Source: Deltaproteobacteria bacterium (GTDB lineage: Bacteria; Desulfobacterota; JAFDIG01). From it: a DNA stretch of 5,090 nt. The DNA is taken from positions 1 to 5,090 of the forward strand of contig JAFDIG010000176.1 in the NCBI GenBank assembly GCA_019308145.1. The letters are read 5' to 3'. The notes beneath the pieces were generated by a model. It had not been told where the DNA came from. It searched no databases and was given only the letters and a program-made list of their open reading frames with translations. The position numbers and the translations under genes were made by a program. Below, in pieces: positions 1-5,090 of this stretch; position 1 is the stretch's first letter; every line of letters starts with the position of its first letter.

Positions 1-60
1 AGATTTCTTTTCATAATATCTTTATTTCTCTCTATCTCTATTATCCATTTATGTTTTGCC
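1..60 (+). other. Signal peptide coding segment of the Ntn-hydrolase (N-terminus cut by window edge)
   Basis: Codons 1-20 in the frame of the downstream enzyme read R, then an almost unbroken run of F, L, I and S, ending H-L-C-F-A before S-N-F-P. This is a signal peptide core with small residues at -3 (C18) and -1 (A20). C18 is preceded by H-L, which does not fit a lipobox, so cleavage by signal peptidase I is more likely than lipidation. The start methionine and basic n-region should lie a few codons left of the window. Confidence 0.7.
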
Positions 61-1623
61 TCTAATTTTCCTATCAAAGGAGATCTTAAAAGAGAATATG
101 GGCTTTTGATTCTTCATCTTAAAGGCAAACCTTTTGAGATTGGTTATGCTTATGGATCACTTATTAAAAAAGAAACATTGGAGTCTATACATTTTTTTAC
201 TGAACAATATACCCCTTCTTTTATGCGGTTTCCTCCTCTAAAATGGGTAGTTCTTCATTTTTCATCTATTTTTTTGGTTAACCGCCTTTTTGAGTCAGAT
301 AGAGAGATGTTAAAAGGTGGTTCAAAAGTTTTGGGTATTTCTTATCCTGAACTTTTGCTTGGTGCACTTGCTTTTGATTTAGAGGTTGCAAACCCTAATT
401 GTTCTGGAGTGATTGCTTTAGGAGATGCAACTTCTGATCGCAATATTATTCACGGAAGAAATTTTGATTTTCTTGGGCAAGGGGTGCTGGACAAAAATAG
501 AGTGGTGGCATTTATAAGAGAGGAAGGAAAATTTGGATACGTTACTATTGGAAGTCCTATAACAGCAGCTGGAACAACAACTGGTATGAATGAAAAAGGT
601 TTGTCTATCCAACTAAATTGGCTTGATACAAAAGATAATTACTTTTTTGGGAAAAGTATCCCTTCGCTTTTAAGGAAAATTCTTACAGAGGCAGATTCAG
701 TTGAAGATGCAATAAAAATCATTAAAGGCAACAATAGAATGAGAGGAGCAATCCTTATCATTTGTGATAGGGAAAAGGGAGTGGTAGTGGAATTATCATC
801 TAAAGTTATAGGTATTAGATATCCCAAAAAGGGCATTCTTTTTGCTACAAATGTAGCTCATACTTCCGAAATAGCTCCTCTTATGAAGTGGCCTATGGAT
901 AAAAATCCAAATAATAAATTTAGAGAAAAACGATTTAACCTTATAATTAAAAAATATTATGGTCATATTGATGTCAAAAGCATGGTAAATATATTAAGAG
1001 ATCATAGAAGTGTTATATCACAACAAGATGTGCTTGATGGTCTTACAATAAATAGTATCAGAACAACTCATTCTGTTATCTTTGAGCCTAAAAAGCTTAA
1101 ATTTTGGGTCGCAATAGGAGAAGCACCTGTTCCTTATAATAGATATATATCCTTTGATCTAAAAAAAGAATTATCATCTATTCCTTATAATCACCAAATA
1201 ATTCCTGCTGATAAATTTACAACGTCTTCTATATTCATAGATGGTATGAAAGGGATAAAATTGATGTGGAAAGCTGATAAAGCTGTTAGGAGGAAAAAGT
1301 ATGATAAAGCAATAAAATTATACATGCGGTCTTTAAAATTTAAAGGTTTTGATCATGCAAGGATATTTTTAAAAATTGGGAATGCTTTTCTTTTAAAAAA
1401 AGACCTTTGCTCAGCAGAGAAATATATTATAAAAGCAATGAGTACTTTTTCAGAATATATGCATATAAAACCTGTTGGCTTACTTCTTTTAGGCAAGATA
1501 GCAGATTTGCAAAAACAAAGAGAGAAAGCGATAAGCTTTTATAAAGAGGCTATTAAAGCTGGTAATAGCTTCCCAAGTGTAATAAAACTGGCAAAAGAAT
1601 ATATAGATAAGCCATATCAATAA
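1..1623 (+). CDS. Exported C45-type Ntn-hydrolase (acyltransferase/amidase-like) with C-terminal TPR tail, 5' partial
   Basis: The frame is open from base 1 to the TAA at 1621-1623, giving 540 visible residues (numbered here from base 1); the true start is off-window. Residues 2-20 are a hydrophobic run ending C-F-A, a plausible signal peptidase I site after A20, so the protein is probably exported. The motif KGKPFEIGYAYG (41-52) is typical of the N-terminal part of C45/acyl-CoA:6-APA acyltransferase-like proteins. C134 in N-C-S-G is the likely nucleophile, exposed by self-cleavage after N133. GRNFDF (152-157) and MNEKGLSIQLN (196-206) follow, then TNV (N284) and R354, which lie about where choloylglycine hydrolase-type enzymes place active-site residues (inferred from spacing). 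Residues about 420-535 hold roughly three TPR-like helix pairs (YDKAIKLYMRSLK, SAEKYIIKAMS, REKAISFYKEAIKAG). The substrate is unknown; an amide or acyl bond is the family expectation. The TTG at 106 lies inside the frame and is not the start. Confidence 0.85.
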   Translation, partial: RFLFIISLFLSISIIHLCFASNFPIKGDLKREYGLLILHLKGKPFEIGYAYGSLIKKETLESIHFFTEQYTPSFMRFPPLKWVVLHFSSIFLVNRLFESDREMLKGGSKVLGISYPELLLGALAFDLEVANPNCSGVIALGDATSDRNIIHGRNFDFLGQGVLDKNRVVAFIREEGKFGYVTIGSPITAAGTTTGMNEKGLSIQLNWLDTKDNYFFGKSIPSLLRKILTEADSVEDAIKIIKGNNRMRGAILIICDREKGVVVELSSKVIGIRYPKKGILFATNVAHTSEIAPLMKWPMDKNPNNKFREKRFNLIIKKYYGHIDVKSMVNILRDHRSVISQQDVLDGLTINSIRTTHSVIFEPKKLKFWVAIGEAPVPYNRYISFDLKKELSSIPYNHQIIPADKFTTSSIFIDGMKGIKLMWKADKAVRRKKYDKAIKLYMRSLKFKGFDHARIFLKIGNAFLLKKDLCSAEKYIIKAMSTFSEYMHIKPVGLLLLGKIADLQKQREKAISFYKEAIKAGNSFPSVIKLAKEYIDKPYQ

Positions 1624-1649
1624 GATTATTATTACTTTATACAATTCAG

Positions 1650-1655
1650 AAGGAG
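1650..1655 (+). promoter_or_regulatory. Ribosome binding site AAGGAG of the radical SAM gene
   Basis: AAGGAG lies 7 bases before the ATG at 1663, a strong Shine-Dalgarno match at ideal spacing. It supports that ATG over the later in-frame ATG (codon 26, at 1738), which has no comparable site. No clear promoter is visible in the 39 bases after the upstream stop codon, so co-transcription with the Ntn-hydrolase is likely. Confidence 0.8.
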
Positions 1656-1662
1656 AAGAAAG

Positions 1663-2598
1663 ATGCGAGAGGCATCTTATATCTCTCTTTGTAGGACAGG
1701 GGAAATATACGAGAGGATCAAAAAGGCAAAAGAGTTAATGAATCCGTGTAGGATATGTCCAAGATTGTGCGGAGCAAAAAGGCTTGAGGGTGAAAAGGGA
1801 TTTTGCAAAACAGGTGCAAAAGCATTTGTTTCAAGCGCTTTACCCCATTTTGGAGAAGAAGAACCATTGGTTGGCAAGATGGGCTCAGGCACTATTTTTA
1901 TTACACATTGTAATTTAAGATGTCTGTTTTGTCAGAATTTTGAGATTTCTCATTTGGGAGAAGGTAAAGAAATAAGTAATGAGGAATTTGCAAATATTAT
2001 GATCAACCTTCAAAATAGAGGTTGTCATAATATAAATTTTGTTACTCCAACCCATGTAGTGCCTCAAATTTTAGAAGCGCTTCCCTTGGCAGTAGAGAAA
2101 GGTTTAAAAGTTCCTCTTGTTTATAATACAGGGGGATATGATATGCGTGAAACTATCTCTTTGCTTGATGGAGTTTTTGATATTTATATGCCTGATATAA
2201 AATTTTCTGATAATTTAGTTGCTTCTAAATACTTAAATGTTGATGATTACTGGGAAAGGGTAAAAGAAGCGGTTAAAGAGATGCACAGGCAAGTTGGAGA
2301 TCTTGCTTTAGATGAAGATGGGATAGCATATAAGGGGCTTCTTATAAGGCATCTTGTAATGCCTGAAGATTTAGCAGGTACAAAAGAAGTTATGAGGTTT
2401 CTCGCAAAAGAGATCTCAAAAAATAGCTATGTAAATATTATGGATCAATATAGGCCTTGTGGGTATGCGCATCGTTATCCAGAGATCTCCAGGGGTATAA
2501 CACGTTCTGAATATTTAAAAGCTATAGAGTCTGCAAGAGAAGAAGGGATTACAAGATTGGATAAAAGAACAGGTATAAGGATATTAAGATTTTTTTAG
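1663..2598 (+). CDS. Radical SAM protein, PflX-like / COG1313 family
   Basis: The 311-residue product carries the radical SAM cluster motif C-x3-C-x2-C at C83, C87 and C90 (CNLRCLFCQN), which would hold a [4Fe-4S] cluster and bind S-adenosylmethionine. A second cysteine set lies ahead of it: C29, C32, C36 and C48 (CRICPRLCG then GFCKTG), a family hallmark probably binding another metal or cluster. Other family motifs are HFGEEEPL (62-69), HNINFVTPTH (122-131), YNTGGY (154-159), DIYMPDIK (173-180), EMHRQVG (206-212) and MDQYRPC (260-266). Related proteins are often annotated as pyruvate formate-lyase activating enzyme homologues (PflX), but the reaction is not established and no glycyl radical enzyme is encoded here. 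Length is normal for the family and the gene looks intact. It is probably cytoplasmic, with no signal peptide or membrane segment. Family assignment is firm; function is open. Confidence 0.93.
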   Translation: MREASYISLCRTGEIYERIKKAKELMNPCRICPRLCGAKRLEGEKGFCKTGAKAFVSSALPHFGEEEPLVGKMGSGTIFITHCNLRCLFCQNFEISHLGEGKEISNEEFANIMINLQNRGCHNINFVTPTHVVPQILEALPLAVEKGLKVPLVYNTGGYDMRETISLLDGVFDIYMPDIKFSDNLVASKYLNVDDYWERVKEAVKEMHRQVGDLALDEDGIAYKGLLIRHLVMPEDLAGTKEVMRFLAKEISKNSYVNIMDQYRPCGYAHRYPEISRGITRSEYLKAIESAREEGITRLDKRTGIRILRFF

Positions 2599-2644
2599 TA
2601 ATATCTGTCTCTATTTCTTATATAACTTTTTAAGATAAATCTTT

Positions 2645-3400
2645 TTATTTTTTATTAAGTTCACTCAAAATTTTAGGGCCATCATTGGTTATAGCAATGG
2701 TATGTTCAAAATGAGCTGATCTTTTCCCATCAATAGTTACTACAGTCCAACCATCATTTAAAACCTTTACTTCCCATCTTCCTTCATTTATCATTGGTTC
2801 AATAGCAATAACCATACCTTCTTTTAAGAGAGGGCCTCTATTAGGAAGACCATAGTTTGGCACCTTTGGATCTTCATGGAGTTGTCTCCCTATCCCATGC
2901 CCAACAAAATCACGCACAACCGAAAAGCCATGAGATTCTGCCCATTGTTGAATGGCAAAGGATATATCATATAGATGATTACCAACCCTTGCTTTTTCTA
3001 TGCCTTTATATAATGCTTCCTTTGTAACTCGCATTAAAAGAGTTGCTTTTTCATCTACCCTTCCAACTGGAAGGGTAATAGCAGCATCTCCATAATAACC
3101 ATTTAAACATGAACCTAAATCTAAACTTATTATATCGCCTTCTTTTAATTTTCTTTTTTTAGGGATTCCATGAACAACTTCTTCATTTACAGAAGCACAA
3201 AGTGAAGCAGGGAACCCTCTATATCCTTTAAAAGCAGGGGTTGCACCTTTATCTCTTATAATCTTCTCTGCTAACCTGTCCAGCTCGATGGTAGTAATCC
3301 CTGGTTTAACAATTTTTGATAATTCATTTAAGGTAAAAGCTACAATTTGATTTGCTTTCCTTATTTTTTCAATTTCCTCTTTTGTTTTTATGGTGATCAA
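2645..3400 (-). CDS. map: Methionine aminopeptidase, type I (TTG start)
   Basis: This 251-residue cytoplasmic metalloenzyme removes the initiator methionine from new proteins. The five expected dinuclear metal ligands are present: D94 (SLDLG), D105 (GDAA), H168 (GHGIG), E201 (IEPM) and E232 (FEHT). H77 (VVHGIP) and H175 (QLHEDP) match the conserved substrate-side histidines. Length and the absence of the roughly 60-residue type II insert place it in the bacterial type I class, with no N-terminal zinc-finger or linker extension. The start is TTG at 3398-3400. An AAAGGA ribosome site lies six bases upstream, the N-terminus ([16 protein letters not shown]) fits the family exactly, and an in-frame TGA lies upstream with no ATG between. 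Bacterial map genes often sit in the secY-adk-map-infA ribosomal cluster; this one stands alone between unrelated genes with its own promoter, so it may be a relocated or second copy. It converges with the radical SAM gene across 46 bases. Confidence 0.97.
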   Translation of the reverse strand: MITIKTKEEIEKIRKANQIVAFTLNELSKIVKPGITTIELDRLAEKIIRDKGATPAFKGYRGFPASLCASVNEEVVHGIPKKRKLKEGDIISLDLGSCLNGYYGDAAITLPVGRVDEKATLLMRVTKEALYKGIEKARVGNHLYDISFAIQQWAESHGFSVVRDFVGHGIGRQLHEDPKVPNYGLPNRGPLLKEGMVIAIEPMINEGRWEVKVLNDGWTVVTIDGKRSAHFEHTIAITNDGPKILSELNKK

Positions 3401-3406
3401 CTTTAT

Positions 3407-3412
3407 TCCTTT
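3407..3412 (-). promoter_or_regulatory. Ribosome binding site AAAGGA fixing the TTG start of map
   Basis: On the minus strand AAAGGA stands six bases before the TTG at 3400-3398. With the in-frame TGA further upstream and no in-frame ATG between them, it decides that the gene uses the weaker TTG start codon. Confidence 0.75.
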
Positions 3413-3451
3413 CTTATATCTTCAAGATACCAAAATTTAATATTTTTTAAG

Positions 3452-3468
3452 TAAATAATAGTTATTTA
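3452..3468. repeat. AT-only inverted repeat TAAATAA-TAG-TTATTTA
   Basis: Two perfect 7-base arms flank a 3-base centre, about 8-24 bases downstream of the predicted map transcription start. As DNA it could be a small operator; as RNA it could only form a weak all-A/U hairpin in the map leader. Such repeats arise by chance in AT-rich intergenic DNA, so the structure is certain but the function is not. Confidence 0.4.
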
Positions 3469-3482
3469 ATGGTTTTTTTAGT

Positions 3483-3511
3483 ATAATATATAATATCTTT
3501 TCCTTTTGCAA
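3483..3511 (-). promoter_or_regulatory. Sigma70-type promoter of map
   Basis: Reading the minus strand, a -35 element TTGCAA (3511-3506, four of six consensus bases) is followed after exactly 17 bases by a -10 element TATTAT (3488-3483, five of six). Transcription would start near 3476 and give a leader of about 75 bases before the TTG start. The spacing and the position in the divergent intergenic region make this the best candidate; background AT richness is the main reason for caution. Confidence 0.6.
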
Positions 3512-3587
3512 TGAGAAAAAATTTTGTTTTGTACTATCAAATATGATAAGTAGTTTTTAATATTGTTTAATTTTAATGTTAATGATT

Positions 3588-3616
3588 TTGACAAACAGAA
3601 AAAGGTTTGCTATCAA
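3588..3616 (+). promoter_or_regulatory. Promoter of the MFS transporter gene
   Basis: A perfect -35 element TTGACA (3588-3593) is followed after 17 bases by TATCAA (3611-3616, four of six bases of the -10 consensus). Transcription would begin near 3623 and give a leader of about 45 bases before the ATG at 3668. This promoter lies downstream of the TTG at 3563 that opens the same frame, so it supports the ATG as the real start. Confidence 0.55.
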
Positions 3617-3667
3617 ATTAAAAAGGATTTAAAAGATAAAATTTTTATAAAAGAAAGAGATAAAAAG

Positions 3668-4846
3668 ATGAAAAACAAAGGAAATGTTAGAATATTTAAA
3701 GGGCTCACTATAAATATATTTCTTTTAGGTTTGGTTAGTTTGTTTACTGATTTAAGTAGCCAAATGGTTTTTCCTTTGATCCCTTTATTCTTAACTACAG
3801 TTTTAGGGGCTGGAGCTTTTGCTGTTGGTATTGTTGAAGGTGCTGCCGAGACAACCGCATCATTACTAAAGGTTGTTTCAGGTTATTTTTCAGATAAAAT
3901 AAGGAGAAGAAAACCTTTTGTTATATTTGGTTATTTTTTATCATCCATAACAAAACCATTATTTGCCTTTGCTAATTTATGGGGTTTTGTTCTTTTTATA
4001 AGAATAATAGAAAGAGTTGGAAAAGGTTTAAGAACCGCACCGAGGGATGCAATAATAGCTGAATCAGCTGATGAATCGGTTAGGGGTAAAGCCTATGGTT
4101 TTCATAGGGCTATGGATGGCTTTGGCTCAATTTTAGGTGCAGGCCTTGCTTGTTTACTTTTGCCAATTTTAGGTTATAAAAAGATATTTTTGATTGCTTT
4201 TATACCTGCAATAATCGCTGTAATCTTTATTTTGTTTATTAAAGAAAAAGGTGTACCATTAAAAAAAGTAGAAAAGATGTCTATTAAGTTAAGCTTTAAG
4301 GAGTTATCAATAAATTTAAGATTATTTATAATAGTTTCTTCAATATTTTCCTTAGGCCATTTTGGATATGCTTTTCTATTGTTAAGAGCTAAAAATATTG
4401 GTTTAGCAGATAATAAAGCGATCTTTTTGTATTTTTTGTTTTATATTGTCTATACAATATTTATAATACCAGCAGGGATACTTTCTGATAAAATTGGAAG
4501 AAAACCTGTTATAATAATAGGTTATTTAATATTTGCGATAACATCTTTTGGACTGATCTTTACATCAAATATCTATAATATATTATTATTTTTTATTATT
4601 TACGGGATATTCTATGCAATGATTGATGGTACTCAAAGAGCATTCGTTGCAGACTTAGCACCTGAACATCTAAAAGCAACAGCTTTAGGAACATTCCATA
4701 CTGCTATAGGGATGGTAGCGCTTCCAGGCGGTTATATTGCTGGGATTCTTTGGGATAAAATAGATCCTGTGGCAACTTTTGTATATGGACTTGTTTTAAG
4801 TTTAATTTCATTGTTGTTATTTATGTTTGTAAAGAATAATAAATAA
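3668..4846 (+). CDS. Major facilitator superfamily (MFS) transporter, 12 membrane helices
   Basis: The 392-residue inner-membrane protein has two six-helix halves. Helices are visible as hydrophobic runs from about residue 13 to 389, with a longer charged loop (about 192-215, rich in K and E) between helix 6 and helix 7. The MFS motif A appears in both halves: GYFSDKIRRRKP (72-83) and GILSDKIGRKP (270-280). The stretch GKGLRTAPRDA (118-128) with RGKAYGFHRAMD (139-150) after helix 4 marks a subfamily of uncharacterised MFS proteins found in bacteria and archaea. The substrate cannot be read from sequence; drug, sugar or metabolite efflux are all possible. ATG at 3668 was chosen because a purine-rich AGAAAGAG (3652-3659) precedes it, it begins MKNKG just before helix 1, and a promoter lies inside the upstream part of the frame. 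The open frame reaches back to TTG 3563, adding 35 lysine-rich residues unlike an MFS N-terminus. The gene is divergent from map and convergent with the gene at 4878-5090. Confidence 0.9.
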   Translation: MKNKGNVRIFKGLTINIFLLGLVSLFTDLSSQMVFPLIPLFLTTVLGAGAFAVGIVEGAAETTASLLKVVSGYFSDKIRRRKPFVIFGYFLSSITKPLFAFANLWGFVLFIRIIERVGKGLRTAPRDAIIAESADESVRGKAYGFHRAMDGFGSILGAGLACLLLPILGYKKIFLIAFIPAIIAVIFILFIKEKGVPLKKVEKMSIKLSFKELSINLRLFIIVSSIFSLGHFGYAFLLLRAKNIGLADNKAIFLYFLFYIVYTIFIIPAGILSDKIGRKPVIIIGYLIFAITSFGLIFTSNIYNILLFFIIYGIFYAMIDGTQRAFVADLAPEHLKATALGTFHTAIGMVALPGGYIAGILWDKIDPVATFVYGLVLSLISLLLFMFVKNNK

Positions 4847-4877
4847 AAGAGTTAAAGGTTAGAAGAGATTTTAATTC

Positions 4878-5090
4878 CTATTTTTTTGTTATTGTTCCTG
4901 AATATGTAAAAGAATGTTGCTTCATCTTAATCCATTTTTGCTCATCAATACCAATTAAATTTCCACAACTACATTTTACTTTGTTTTCTGTTTTGATACT
5001 ATAATTCTCAATTATTCTCTTTTTCCATAAATGCCATAATTTGCCTTTCCCTATCTTTTCATACTTAAAGATCTTTTTTCTGCATTTAGA
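4878..5090 (-). CDS. Small cysteine-containing (zinc-ribbon-like) protein, C-terminal part only
   Basis: On the minus strand the frame is open from base 5090 to the TAG at 4880-4878, giving 70 residues of a protein whose start is beyond the right edge. It begins S-K-C-R-K-K and contains C-S-C-G-N (C40, C42, counted from the first visible codon). If the residue just outside is cysteine, the layout is C-x2-C ... C-x-C, a likely zinc-binding ribbon. The rest is basic, with tryptophans at 19, 22 and 53 (LWHLWKKR, QKWIKMKQH) and a tail SFTYSGTITKK. The total length is probably only about 75-85 residues. I believe it belongs to a family of small uncharacterised proteins with a CxCGN motif, but no function is known to me. 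Its base composition matches the neighbours. It ends 31 bases from the transporter stop codon, tail to tail. Confidence 0.72.
   Translation of the reverse strand, partial: SKCRKKIFKYEKIGKGKLWHLWKKRIIENYSIKTENKVKCSCGNLIGIDEQKWIKMKQHSFTYSGTITKK

Larger units (their letters stand above)
3401..3667. other. Divergent intergenic region between map and the MFS gene
   Basis: This 267-base, very AT-rich stretch holds the map ribosome site and promoter (minus strand), an inverted repeat (3452-3468) and the transporter promoter (plus strand). Two exact TATAAT strings on the plus strand (3482-3487 and 3489-3494) overlap the map -10 element but lack a convincing -35 partner. A 9-base word CTATCAAAT occurs at 3534-3542 and again at 3610-3618. 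I see no RNA gene or riboswitch-like fold here. Confidence 0.6.

Noticed and set aside
106..108. TTG as the start of the Ntn-hydrolase
   Set aside because: The frame stays open upstream to base 1 and encodes a signal peptide; this TTG is an ordinary leucine codon within the coding region.
98..108. ATG at 98-100 as an alternative start
   Set aside because: It is in another frame and reaches a stop after three codons (ATG GGC TTT TGA).
418..836. Minus-strand open frames inside the Ntn-hydrolase gene
   Set aside because: They overlap a well-supported coding region with catalytic motifs, and their translations resemble no family and have no ribosome site.
1677..1892. Minus-strand open frame inside the radical SAM gene
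   Set aside because: It is antisense to the conserved cysteine-rich N-terminus of a clear family member; a shadow frame.
2410..2489. Two copies of the palindrome GAGATCTC (2410-2417 and 2482-2489)
   Set aside because: Both lie within conserved coding sequence of the radical SAM gene and are explained by its codons; two 8-base matches are not evidence of a regulatory repeat.
2632..2653. Possible plus-strand terminator AAGAT-AA-ATCTT followed by T-rich sequence
   Set aside because: The stem is only five base pairs with one G-C pair and a two-base loop, too small and weak to call an intrinsic terminator despite the T-run.
3511..3543. Mini open frame MRKNFVLYQI as a leader peptide
   Set aside because: Ten codons with no ribosome binding site, upstream of the best transporter promoter, and no attenuator structure after it.
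4850..4888. Possible terminator between the transporter and the partial right-edge gene
   Set aside because: A seven-T run is present at 4881-4887, but the only stem nearby (TTAAA/TTTAA) is five A-T pairs with a long loop.
1..5090. A defence island, mobile element or new multi-gene system
   Set aside because: No nuclease, transposase, integrase, toxin-antitoxin pair, repeat array or terminal repeats are visible; the genes belong to known families and mostly stand in separate transcription units.

Overview
The window comes from an AT-rich genome and carries five protein-coding genes, two of them cut by the window edges. I see no tRNA, rRNA, CRISPR array, transposase or integrase. The methionine aminopeptidase is a bacterial type I enzyme without the type II insert of archaea and eukaryotes, and the promoters and ribosome binding sites look bacterial. 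The host is therefore most likely a bacterium. The set of genes hints at an anaerobe or an uncultivated lineage, but the sequence does not fix the phylum.

Layout: (1) 1-1623 (+) is the 3' part of a gene for an exported Ntn-hydrolase of the C45/acyl-transferase type with a C-terminal TPR tail. Its frame is open to base 1 and the first visible codons encode a signal peptide. (2) 1663-2598 (+) is a radical SAM protein of the PflX-like (COG1313) family, 39 bases downstream and probably co-transcribed. (3) 2645-3400 (-) is map, methionine aminopeptidase, convergent with the radical SAM gene, with a TTG start and a good promoter of its own. (4) 3668-4846 (+) is a 12-helix major facilitator superfamily transporter, divergent from map. 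A promoter at 3588-3616 and the lack of a ribosome binding site further up argue for the ATG at 3668, not the open-frame TTG at 3563. (5) 4878-5090 (-) is the C-terminal 70 codons of a small cysteine-containing, zinc-ribbon-like protein, convergent with the transporter.

The genes do not form one pathway. Only the first two are arranged like an operon; the others read as separate units in alternating orientation. The two convergent junctions (2599-2644 and 4847-4877) are short and lack a convincing intrinsic terminator. The divergent map/transporter region (3401-3667) is the main regulatory stretch, with one promoter for each direction and an AT-only inverted repeat in the map leader. I found no evidence of a new multi-gene system. 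The points most worth a second look are the exported Ntn-hydrolase/TPR fusion beside an orphan radical SAM enzyme, the two start-site corrections, and the unlisted partial gene at the right edge.
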